DNA of 64,000 nt, taken from positions 219,341 through 283,340 of the forward strand of contig JAUJYZ010000509.1 in NCBI GenBank assembly GCA_033675265.1. The letters run 5' to 3'. Below, in pieces: positions 11,132-20,623 of this stretch. Source of the stretch: Actinostola sp. cb2023 (taxonomy: Eukaryota; Cnidaria; Anthozoa; Actiniaria; Actinostolidae). Numbering within the stretch: the stretch's first letter is position 1; every line of letters starts with the position of its first letter. The notes under the pieces are model-generated. The model saw only the letters and a list, made by a program, of their open reading frames with translations, did not search any database and was not told the origin of the DNA. The position numbers and the translations under genes are program-made.

Positions 11132-12377
11132 GTGCGTTGTTACAACGGAATATGTAAAAAATGGATCGCTAAAACGAAAGAGAGAACAAGAGAGAAAGAA
11201 AAAGTGGTCTGTGAAGAGAAGAAGGAAAGAACTCAAGAAGACAAGGGTACGAGTCAAAGAACGAGAGGAACGAAAAGAAGGATGTTCGTATGAAAGTGGC
11301 ATTGCGGTAACAGAAGAAGGGAAAGTTGTCCCAAAAGGAGTTTTGAACGAAACTTTGAACAACTTCAGTGAGGAAGATCTTCATACAATAGATGGTTTGG
11401 TCAACAATTACGAGCAAATGGAAACGCCCAGTGAAGCGCTCCCGCCGCGTGATAAATTCAAATGTTTCACCTTTGATTTGGAGACAACAGGACTGAAACG
11501 GGACTCAGAGATAGTGCAGATCGCTTGCGCGTCTCTTGAAAACAAAGAAATCACTTTCAACAGTTATTCAGTACCAGTAGGCAGTATATCACCTCAGGCC
11601 TCTAAAGTCAACAAGCTTTCTACCAGTTTCCGTTCTGGCAAAAAGGTCCTCTTGAGAGACAACAAAGTTGTTTGTTCAGATATCAACAGCCAAGATGCTT
11701 TGGAGAACTTTGTAATTTTTTTAGAAAGGAACTCAGACGATCCCAGCATTCTTATAGCTCACAATGGAGATAACTTTGATTTTCCAATTCTATTACATTC
11801 TTTAGTGAAATATTCTCTATATGACCGAGTTGCTGCTTTGAACTTTTTGTTTTTGGACAGTCTGAAAATATTTTCAGAAATTAACAAAGAATCAAGAAAT
11901 GGCAAGAAAGGCTTAGGTCTTCCAAGTATTTATAGGTGTCTCTTTTCTAAGGACTTTGAAGCCCATGATGCTTATGAAGACGTCACAGCATTGGGACATT
12001 GCTTGCAAGCTGTTTTGCCCGAGACCAATGTTGAAGTTGTAAGATTTTCTAGTTTGATGAAGAATTTAGCAACTATCAAAAGCAATGTGGAATACAGATC
12101 AAAGATTAGCCAACGAGTTCTAACACTGCAAAAACTGCCACTGTCAAGACCAATGAAGGAAAAAATTGCAAAAGCTGGACTAGACTTTAGTTCTTTATGT
12201 AATGTATTTTCAAAGTTAGGCTCAAGAGGACTCATTGCACTTTTAGCCAGGTCAGTAGATCAACATTCACATGTTCCTAGAGTTACAAAGAATAGAAGAA
12301 TTCTCACGACAATTACTAATTTCTTTGAAGGAATAAAAAATAAATACACGACTGTAAGCTTGTCTAAAAGTGTTTGA
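11112..12377 (+). CDS. DEDDh-type 3'-5' exonuclease domain, C-terminal part of the Kolobok polyprotein
   Basis: The frame is open from the A7 run at 11111-11117 (KKLGLDECVVTTEYVKNG), with its first ATG at 11211, and runs to the stop at 12377. A very basic linker of about 60 residues precedes the nuclease. Motifs: FTFDLETTGL (Exo I, DxE), AHNGDNFDFPIL (Exo II), and AHDAYEDVTALGH (Exo III, H-x4-D), so all four acidic residues and the His of a DEDDh exonuclease are present. The C-terminal 100 residues are basic and unassigned. Removing one A from the A7 run would fuse it to the transposase as a single ~1,000-residue protein. A separate ORF starting at 11211 is the alternative. Confidence 0.82.
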   Translation, partial: KKLGLDECVVTTEYVKNGSLKRKREQERKKKWSVKRRRKELKKTRVRVKEREERKEGCSYESGIAVTEEGKVVPKGVLNETLNNFSEEDLHTIDGLVNNYEQMETPSEALPPRDKFKCFTFDLETTGLKRDSEIVQIACASLENKEITFNSYSVPVGSISPQASKVNKLSTSFRSGKKVLLRDNKVVCSDINSQDALENFVIFLERNSDDPSILIAHNGDNFDFPILLHSLVKYSLYDRVAALNFLFLDSLKIFSEINKESRNGKKGLGLPSIYRCLFSKDFEAHDAYEDVTALGHCLQAVLPETNVEVVRFSSLMKNLATIKSNVEYRSKISQRVLTLQKLPLSRPMKEKIAKAGLDFSSLCNVFSKLGSRGLIALLARSVDQHSHVPRVTKNRRILTTITNFFEGIKNKYTTVSLSKSV

Positions 12378-12683
12378 TATCAATAATATTGGTAGGATTC
12401 GCAAAATACAACCAGTGAAAAGAACAAAAAGAAAAAGAGAAAATATGGGAAATGATTAGACGGAAACTAAGTACACTAATTTACAAGTTGGGATTTTTGT
12501 CCGGCGATATGTTGTATTCTTTCTTTTTTAATTCTTTATTTCTTTTTTGTTTTTGTTTTCTATATTTGTTTGACGCCGATATTACATATTCTTTTGCTTT
12601 TGTTGCTTTAAGCGGAAAAATCCGAAAGGCGGGAATAAACTGAAACGCACCCCCTCTAGATTCCCATTTCAAAAGAAAATTTC
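12378..12683. other. Kolobok 3' non-coding region
   Basis: AT-rich sequence between the exonuclease stop and the right TIR. The T-rich stretch at 12515-12605 reads as apparent ORFs on both strands, but these lack any family resemblance. Confidence 0.6.
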
Positions 12684-13445
12684 CATCATAATAGTCACGG
12701 ATGAATGTGTTATACATGATATGAATACATTTGCATAATCTTCGACGCAATTCACGTCGTTGTTCACCATCCAACTTTGTTATTTAATTTAACTATGTTA
12801 AATTAATTGAATCAACCAAAATTAAACTTTGACAGAATCAATGCTTATACAATCATAAAGTCATGCTGAGCTTTTCTAAAAAATCGTTCGCGTGGTTTTA
12901 AAGAAATTTAGGAGAGCGCTCAAATCTCACGATTAGGCGCGCTGACTCAAAAATCGACGGTCTTCGTTCTCGTTATATGAAGGAGACAGCCCCTGAAACG
13001 TTCATGGTATCAAAATATAAGCTGAAGGAAGATTTTGGCGTATTTTAAAAGTCATTTTATAAAACCACTATATACAATACTGAGCAATGTCTTTCGACAC
13101 GCAAATTCGAAGAAGAATCATATTTTTGCGAATTATTCAAAATCAAACATACGTAATTTCTTGATTCCATGATATGTGTTTTGTTAGATTCCATATTTTT
13201 GCAAAATGCTATTGGATTTTCTGGATCTCATCAAAAGCGCTCAGTATTTGAGTTAAAGTGATTTCAATGTTTATTGTTTATCGTTACCATGGCAACGCGT
13301 ACCCCAATAAAACGTACATGATACCAAACTTCAGACTATGGGTGATACTTGATGTAAACCTCAGTTCGATCGAGTAAGAAAAAGTTAGTGTAAAGGCCGT
13401 TCGAAAAATCTCGGTATGGCAGTTCCAAAACAATAGGCAAACACC
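12684..13445. repeat. Kolobok right TIR (762 bp)
   Basis: Mirror of 8717-9473. It carries on the minus strand the same ORF start as the left end (12774 downward), which is a TIR copy and not a separate gene. Confidence 0.9.
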
Positions 13446-13449
13446 TTAA
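13446..13449. repeat. TTAA target-site duplication, right
   Basis: TTAA directly after GGCAAACACC. The sequence after it (GGTAATATTG) matches the far right end of the window in inverted form. Confidence 0.9.
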
Positions 13450-13779
13450 GGTAATATTGTTATATAAAACAAAAAAGTCAGAGAAGAAAAAGTGTATTTT
13501 CATATTTCAATATGAAACCTGACTGTATAATTTTAAGAATTTTTAGATTTGTAATTTAATATTTCCTTTTAACGAGTTGATTATCTATCAATATAAAGTG
13601 AACGTTTAAACCGCAAGTCGTCACTCAATCACTAATTAAATTAAAGGTATATTTATGTTTGTAGTCGAGGTTATGAAGTAGGGGGTTATATTATTCATTA
13701 TTCCAAAATGACCAAAAGATTTTAAAACAAATTGTTCAATAATTTTTAATACACAAACCGTCGACTTAACACTTCTTGG
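13450..13779. other. non-coding, between Kolobok and element A
   Basis: AT-rich, no gene. It is the outermost part of the left arm; a noisy inverted copy is at about 63587-63970. Confidence 0.6.
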
Positions 13780-13785
13780 AACGAC
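13780..13785. repeat. element A target-site duplication AACGAC, left
   Basis: AACGAC immediately before TATGGAAAGCC. The identical hexamer follows the right end at 24796-24801, and GTCGTT flanks both ends of the mirrored copy. Confidence 0.85.
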
Positions 13786-14197
13786 TATGGAAAGCCGTTA
13801 CTGCCAAAAGGCATTCAGTTTCCACTTGCCTGTTCAAATGGTTTTTGTTAGTACTGAATTACACATACTGGTTGTTGAGGTCCCTATGTGTACTGTCGAG
13901 TTCCATCAAATGATGTCGAGACGGATTTTTATGTCCGAGTTTTATTTTTCGCTAGAGAGTTTTCTTGATTTCTCGACGAGTTTCTCGATGAGTTTCTAGT
14001 GATTTCTCGATGAGTTTCTTGATTTTTCGACGAGTTTCTATGATTTTTCGACGAGTTTCTAGTGATTTCTCGACGAGTTTCTAGTGTTCTCGACGAGTTT
14101 CTTGACTCTAATTACACAGGAAGCCCAATGTGTTCGCGAGAATGTATTTCGCGGGCTTCCTTTGTATAATCCATGGGTCTTTGCTAGCGCTAGCGAT
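13786..14197. repeat. element A left TIR with subterminal repeats
   Basis: Inverted match to about 24324-24795. The outer 190 bp is unique; positions about 13972-14105 are tandem copies of TTTCTCGACGAGTTTCTAGTGA-like units; the inner part includes AGGAAGCCCAATGTGTTCGC and CCATGGGTCTTTGC. It has fewer repeat units than the right TIR, so the array has changed length since insertion. A separate direct hit for the outermost 20 bases is at the right end. Confidence 0.85.
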
Positions 14198-14202
14198 TCA
14201 AT

Positions 14203-15554
14203 ATGGATGACGGTGTGAACTTTGCAGTGGACCTTGAAAACTTTTTCCGCGATTTCGATAAGCTTTTACGGCAACTGGAGTCTTCTTCTGATCATCTTTT
14301 TCTTGAATATTTGGAAAGGAAGCTAGAAGACTATTTAAGTATATTGTTTGGTATGGTTTTTCAGCTGGAAGATGGAAACAACGGCATTGAAAGTGAAGTT
14401 CTCAGGCTGTTAAAAGATCTTTATGATTACTCTTATGGAAAATGGGAATTCATTGCCCAAACAATTGCTCAACGACAAGTCAAAATTAACCATGGATCTG
14501 AATATCACCTTTCTATGGAAAGAACGCTTGGACGTCCAAAATATTCCATTACCAGAGAACAATTGCTGACCCTTCGAGAGACTGGCATGAAATGGTCTAA
14601 GGTTGCAGAGTGCCTAAATATTAGTGAAAGAACTTTGTTCAGACGAGTTCACGAATTTGATATTCATGGGACATTTTCAGATATATCAAACACAGAATTG
14701 GATACATTACTGAAGAGTATAATATCCATAACTCCTCGTGCTGGAGAAAGCTATATTCGTGGAAGTTTGAAAAGCAAAGGCATAATTGTTCAGCGTTGGA
14801 GGATAAGGGAGAGGCTACGCATTTTAGATCCAGTGGGGAGAGCAGTGAGGAGGAGCCAGGCAATACAAAGAAGAGTGTACAATGTGCCTGCACCAAATTG
14901 TCTGTGGCACATTGACTCCAACCATAAACTGATAGGTTGGAGAATAATTATTCATGGTGTGTCGATGGCTATAGTAGAACAATCATCTATGTAAAATCTG
15001 CAACTAACAATTTAGCAGCCACAGCTGTTCAATTTTTTCAAAAGGGAACAGATAATTATGGAATCCCCAGCAGAGTTAGAGGTGATTGTGGTGTAGAAAA
15101 TTATGATGTGGCAAGGTTTATGATTTTAAGTCGTGGCACAAACAGAGGCAGTTTCATAACGGGAAGAAGTGTTCATAACACACGCATTGAGAGATTGTGG
15201 AGGGAAGTAAATCGGGTTGTCAACAGTTATTATGCTGCCATATTCAAACACATGGAACATCACAACATACAGGACTCAACCAATGAAATTGACATTGCAG
15301 CCCTACACATTGTATTCCTTCCTCGTATATCAAGATCATTAGAAGAGTTTACTTCACAATGGAACTACCATGGCATCAGAACAGCTGGACAAAGTTCCCC
15401 ACTTGCCCTCTGGAACTCAGGCATGCTATCACACAACATATTTGACAATCCACAAGATCTTTATCATTATGGTGTTGACTACAATAGTCTATCACAAGAC
15501 AACTCAGCTAACTGCATTGTTGTTCCAGAAAACTTACACAAACTTACAGATTAA
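14203..15554 (+). CDS. element A integrase/transposase (rve DDE family), one frameshift
   Basis: Starts at the first ATG inside the left TIR (MDDGVNFAVDLENFF). The N-terminal 100 residues are acidic/helical. A helix-turn-helix is visible at SITREQLLTLRETGMKW and SKVAECLNISERTLFRRV. The catalytic core has WHIDSNHKL (first Asp), RVRGDCGVEN (second Asp) and HNTRIERLWREV (Glu), as in retroviral-type integrases. A one-base shift lies near 14955-14965, between the IIIHG reading and VDGYSRTIIYV. The same bases occur in the right arm (about 62130-62150), so the shift is present in both copies and may be a true inactivating change. C-terminal motifs include WNYHGIRTAGQSSPLALW, typical of this family. 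The stop is at 15552-15554. Confidence 0.8.
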
Positions 15555-15663
15555 CAATTGCAAGTACTTTACACAAGCATTGATCCCTTAGAAGATGATG
15601 GTGATTCTGGGATCACACACTTCAGTAATGTACGCTCCATGATTCTAGATATTTTTCCTGGGT

Positions 15664-15669
15664 AATAAA
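15664..15669 (+). promoter_or_regulatory. AATAAA polyadenylation signal after the integrase gene
   Basis: AATAAA lies 110 bp after the integrase stop, in the sense orientation. No competing signal is seen nearer. Confidence 0.5.
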
Positions 15670-15715
15670 GCTCCCACTATATATGTACTGATATAAATAT
15701 ATTAGAAATGATGGC

Positions 15716-17030
15716 GACATTTCGTTGTCGACTAGGCACCATTATAAAGCGAAATGAGTTGAAATGCCAGTGTCATCAGGATATAACTGTAAATTAGCAT
15801 AACACTACAGTACAAACCATATATCCATGAAATAGTACTTAAATCTAAATAGTACTAACTAGTGTTAGAGTGGTTTTCATAAACCCGTGAAATACATGTT
15901 AGCGTAAAACGCTTTATTACTCCGTAATTCCATTGTTTTCTTTTGTGTTTATGGCTATTTATCATTCGACTCATTTCTATCCGCAGTTCTGATTGGCTGA
16001 AAGACCTGCAAATAACTGCGTACAAATAACGGTCTGAGCATGCGCAGTGAAGATTAAGCAATGTTCGCTGCAAATAACGGTCTGAGCATGCGCACTTAAT
16101 CGATCATTCACAGTGTAAACATGGCAGCTCGTTTTACAATATTTTTTCTTGATGTTTATATTCAATAAATTCCTTATTGATAGAAATGAGTCGAATGATA
16201 AAACAATTATTGAACTCGGTTATTGCAAAATATCGTGATTTTGTCAGTGGCTCGCAGATTAATTATTTGCCTCTGCCTTCGGCATCGGCAAATAATTAAT
16301 CTGCTCGCCACTGAAAAATCACGATATTTTGCTCAACCTCGTCCAATAATTGCTTAATATTACGCATAGTTTTTATATCGACATATATTTTTTATTATAT
16401 ATTATAAATTACACTTAGTCACTATTTATGTTACTTTTCTGCATATAGGGTATTTTCTTGTTTGTTATTTTATTCTGATAATCTATTCTTGTAATACTTA
16501 ATATTATTTATTATTATTATTTATAGGGATATTTTTATGGGTGGGGTAGATAGGTGTCTCCAATTAGTTTCTTGTAAACTAGAAAACATGACACGTTAAT
16601 AAAGTTATTATTATTGACTAATACGAATTGTTTCACGGGTTTATGAAAACCACTCTATTTCGATTGTTTTCTATTGTCCTATTACTGCTATTTAGTACTA
16701 ATTATTTAGTACTGTTTCATGGATATAGAGTGCAATTTAGAAAAGCTTGAAAACTAAATAACTAATTAGTACTAAATAGCACTGATGAAACAATAGAAAA
16801 CAATAGAGATAACACTATTTAGTACTATTTAAAATTAGTACTATTTCACACTTTTCTAAATTGCACTCTATGGTTAATTACACTCTAAGTAAATATGATT
16901 ACAAGGACCAAACTATTTACTTAGTGTTATGCTAATTTACAGTTATACCCTGATGACACTGACTTTTCAACTCATTCAGTCGCTTGATGATGGTGCATAG
17001 TCGACTCCAAAACGTTGTTGCTGGTCCCTG
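15716..17030. mobile_element. nested inverted-repeat elements (MITE inside MITE)
   Basis: Outer inverted repeats pair about 15727-15806 (GTCGACTAGGCACCAT..., GTGTCATCAGG) with 16925-17012 (CCTGATGACAC..., ATGGTGCATAGTCGAC). Inside is a second pair, AGAGTGGTTTTCATAAACCC at about 15868 against 16633-16660, and inside that TTATCATTCGACTCATTTCT at 15958 against about 16181-16201. No coding sequence is present. A noisy inverted copy is at about 59745-61255. Confidence 0.75.
16227..16331. repeat. long hairpin with ATTAATTATTTGC stem
   Basis: CAAAATATCGTGATTTT and GCAGATTAATTATTTGCC pair with GGCAAATAATTAATCTGC and AAAATCACGATATTTTG around a loop near CTCTGCCTTCGG. It is a foldback module inside the nested MITE. 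Confidence 0.8.
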
Positions 17031-17044
17031 CCGAAAACCCATTA

Positions 17045-17165
17045 TTTCACTGTATCTAAACCCTCTATAAGACGGACACCTCTCTAAGACGGACAACGGA
17101 CACTTTTTAAATTAGTTTTGGTTCAAAATAGGTAAAAAAACTCCCTATAAGACGGACACTAGCCG
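17045..17165. repeat. TATAAGACGGACAC repeat-element end
   Basis: CTCTATAAGACGGACACCTC and CTCCCTATAAGACGGACACT occur 96 bp apart in the same orientation, with a TCTAAGACGGAC copy between them. Such blocks look like transposon termini, but I cannot see a full element. Confidence 0.45.
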
Positions 17166-17169
17166 GATG

Positions 17170-18183
17170 TTTGATACTAAAGGTAATGACAGAAAACAAA
17201 CAGATCACGTGTAGTGTGTCATACAGTAAATGTAAACTACTTTTAATAGAATTACACACAAAATGTCCTTGTCCCATTAACTGCTTGAGTAAAAAAATAC
17301 CACCACGGTAGCACTTGTTGCTTTAGTTAATGGTGTCAAATTGCGGTACGGTTCATACTCACTGCTGTGCAGTAATGATACCGTGCCGTATCCAAGCATT
17401 CTGATTGGTTGAGCAACAATTTTGCGTACTGCGATTGGTTGAATACAATATCTTTGATTTTGTACCGTGACTGTAAAAACAACTCTATGTACTTCTAAAT
17501 CGCTACATGTACTATATATGGTATGGCACCCTTGTCCCACTGTCCCAAGTTCAGTTGATGCTTCCAAGTAGTTTTTAGTGAGGCTATATGTCCTAGTTAT
17601 AAAATAGATCTCTACTAGCTGGCGGGCGGGGGGGGGGGGTGAGGGTTTTGACATGCCAGGGGCACACCCCTATCCTAAATTTCCGTGACATGTATTCAGA
17701 AAACAAAGTCATAACCATTGAACAAAAGTTCTTCATTTGGAAGATGATGGTTGGGTGTAGTAGACCTGGGAAAGTGCATTAATGTTTGGCATGACACTAT
17801 TATTACCACTGATTCTCAAAATAACCACAATAATTCATCGATATATGAATTATTCAATCCAGTAATAGTAGTTAAAGGGTTTAGAGATCTTTAGAACTTA
17901 GAACGAAGTGTTTGATACACATAGTGAAGAGAAAAATCGGTTACATCAGTTGTGAGGTTCTAAACTGAAATGTTTGTGCATCCACTGTATTTGTAAAAAT
18001 GGGATTGATGGACAAAGGCTGAGTGACTGTCATTTAATTTGGAGATACATACACTAAACACTTCAAATCTTTTTACTGAATTACATTTCAAAACTTTTAA
18101 ATTTTAATATACCATAATAAACTTAAAACATAATTATGGTCTAAATTTTTAATAACTTTAAATCACAGTATGCATAAGTATCA
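17170..18183. other. non-coding interior of element A
   Basis: No gene supported. The 125-codon minus-strand ORF at 17277-17654 spans a G-run (17627-17638) and shows no family features. Confidence 0.5.
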
Positions 18184-18188
18184 ATAAT

Positions 18189-20479
18189 TAAGAGTGGATG
18201 CCAGTAAGGATCGAGACTAATTCTTCAACTCAAAAAATTTAGGGAAAAATACTAAAAAGTTCCAGCGATTTTTATTTTAGGAGAAATTTCCAGTTTTTAA
18301 AAACCTGTCTGTCGACCAAACATTTTCGGCTAAATAATAAGCCAAATTTGAACAGTCGGTGTGTGTTCGCCTCTAGCTCTACAACAATGAGATTCAGTAC
18401 ACTGAATAAACGTTTCATGATCTTTTCTACTGCATAATTTATTTTTCTGTAACTTCTGTAGTTGTTTTTCAAATTTGGTTTTAAAAAGGTATACTGAGCG
18501 CCATAAACGGAACGTTGAAATATAGGCAATGTTTGAGATACGAAAAAGGAATCTGGTTCATCAATTTTTGAAGAAAACGCCATGTCCCAGGAAAGCTTCA
18601 CGTTTGCTCTTTCAGTTTAGAAAGTTTCAAGCTTGGGAATTCAATGTAGCATGTTTGAGAAATAAAACTATTAGGCTTGGGGCTGCCAAAATTAGCATAA
18701 TTTTCGTCCTGTGGCGGACATTTTTGTCGTCAAAACACAAAACTTAATTCCAAAACACGACTATCTTGCACTTTTAGTTTAAAAACCTGTCTGTCGACCA
18801 AACATTTTCGGCTAAATAATAAGCCAAATTTGAACAGTCGGTGTGTGTTCGCCTCTAGCTCTACAACAATGAGATTCAGTACACTGAATAAACGTTTCAT
18901 GATCTTTTCTACTGCATAATTTATTTTTCTGTAACTTCTGTAGTTGTTTTTCAAATTTGGTTTTAAAAAGGTATACTGAGCGCCATAAACGGAACGTTGA
19001 AATATAGGCAATGTTTGAGATACGAAAAAGGAATCTGGTTCATCAATTTTTGAAGAAAACGCCATGTCCCAGGAAAGCTTCACGTTTGCTCTTTCAGTTT
19101 AGAAAGTTTCAAGCTTGGGAATTCAATGTAGCATGTTTGAGAAATAAAACTATTAGGCTTGGGGCTGCCAAAATTAGCATAATTTTCGTCCTGTGGCGGA
19201 CATTTTTGTCGTCAAAACACAAAACTTAATTCCAAAACACGACTATCTTGCACTTTTAGTTGATCGCTGCCAACTGATAACAATCTTGGAGTTAATAAGA
19301 GTTATTTTCAACCATATTTGAGCTATTTCAGCCACATAAGCTCCTAAAATAGTGACAATTAGCATATTCATTGATCAAATATAAACACCGTTTCCGAAAA
19401 TTGTGGTTCTTCACTCTAAAATGCTTAGAGTTTGCTCCAAATAAGATTTACAAACAATTGCACTGATTTCTAGTTCAAACTGGCGCTTTATCATGAAGAG
19501 TTCGGATATTTTGACACGATGCTCCACTTTGTTGACAAGCCAATTATGTAACGCAATGTAGCTGCTGCAAGTCACGCTACTGCCCTTCGAATAATTTTTT
19601 TGCGGCATGAAATAATAGTTTTAATCATATATAAAATATAATACTAAACAGAATTCATACTTGCTTGAATGGGTGGAATTTCGTATAAACGTTGTTTAAA
19701 CAAAATTCGTATTTTGCTGTTATCTGATCGACCATCTATGCTAATTTTAACTTTTGCGAGAGTTATTTATGACTATCGAAACAGAAACATTGTTGAAAAT
19801 CATTCCTATTGACTCGAACATTGTTTTCCATCAGCAGCAATCAACTAAAAATGCAAGATAGCCGTGTTTTGGCGTTAGGTTTTGTGTTTGGATGACAAAA
19901 ATGTCCGCCACAGGACGAAAATTATGCTAATTTTGGCAGTGCCAAGCATAATAGTTTTATTTCTCAAAAATGCTACATTGAATTCCCAAGCTTGAAACTT
20001 TCTAAACTGATAGAACAAACGTGAAGCTTTCCTGGGGCATGGCGTTTTCATCCAAAATTTATGTACCAGATTCCTTTTTCGTACCTCAAACATTGCCTAT
20101 ATTTCAACGTTCCGTTCATGGCGCTCAGTATACCTTTTTAAAACCAAATTTGAAAAATAACTACAGAAGTTACAGAACAATAAATTACACAGTAGAAAAG
20201 ACCAAGAAACGTTTATTAAGTGTGCTTAATGTCATTGTTGTAGTTCTAGAGGTGAACACACACCGACTGTTCAAAGTTGGCTTATAATTTAGCCAAAAAA
20301 ATTAAGTAGACAGACGGGTTTTTAAAAACTGGAAATTTCTCCTAAAATAAAAATCGCTGGAACTTTTTAGTATTTTTCCCTAAAATAGGTTATCGAAAGG
20401 GATGATATGGCGAAATAAAATTAAATTCGATTTTTTTGAGTTGAAGAATTAGTCTCGATCTTACTGGCATCCACTCTTA
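18189..20479. mobile_element. nested non-autonomous inverted-repeat element (2.3 kb)
   Basis: Ends TAAGAGTGGATGCCAGTAAG (18189) and its complement (to 20479) are flanked by ATAAT on both sides (18184-18188 and 20480-20484), a possible 5-bp duplication, though such an AT-rich match is weak. Inverted arms of about 600 bp (18189-18790 and 19850-20479) enclose AT-rich sequence. Apparent ORFs in the arms (18272-18601, 18730-19083, 20021-20287) are TIR sequence reading on both strands and not genes. Confidence 0.7.
18294..19259. repeat. 482-bp perfect tandem duplication inside the nested element
   Basis: The stretch from AAAAACCTGTCTGTCGACC (about 18298) to TTGCACTTTTAGTT (about 18780) recurs from about 18780 to 19260 with an offset of 482 bp and no difference that I can see. 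The duplication is recent. A noisy version is also present in the right arm at about 57270-58300. Confidence 0.85.
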
Positions 20480-20620
20480 ATAATGGTCAACAGTAACAAA
20501 TGTAGGTATATAGCCCATAGATTTAAACAAGTCTATCCTGTTGGTTCTTACATCTTATTACTACATGTACTTTTACTTATGTCATGTTATCAACTCGAAC
20601 AATGTTTAATAATAATAAAC
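20480..20620. other. short non-coding stretch downstream of the HECT gene
   Basis: Between the nested element and the HECT stop. Contains AATAATAATAAA-rich sequence; no gene. Confidence 0.4.
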
Positions 20621-20623
20621 TTT

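Larger units (their letters stand above)
8717..13445. mobile_element. Kolobok DNA transposon, near-complete (4.73 kb)
   Basis: The element starts GGTGTTTGCCTATTG at 8717 and ends with the matching complement at 13445. Both ends are flanked by TTAA (8713-8716 and 13446-13449), the target duplication of Kolobok and piggyBac elements. Long TIRs (8717-9473 and 12684-13445) enclose one transcription unit on the + strand that encodes a Kolobok-type transposase and a DEDDh exonuclease. TIR mismatches are few, so it is young. One frameshift at an A7 run (11111-11117) is the only obvious defect. Confidence 0.9.

Noticed and set aside
12481..12774. Separate minus-strand gene starting with the same residues as the Kolobok transposase
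   Set aside because: It is the right TIR copy of the left ORF start and runs into unrelated non-coding sequence.
17277..17654. 125-codon minus-strand ORF
   Set aside because: Spans a G-run, lacks motifs, and its mirror is not open in the right arm.
18272..19229. Repeated 72-117 codon ORFs on both strands
   Set aside because: They are the inverted arms and the 482-bp duplication of a non-autonomous element, open by chance.
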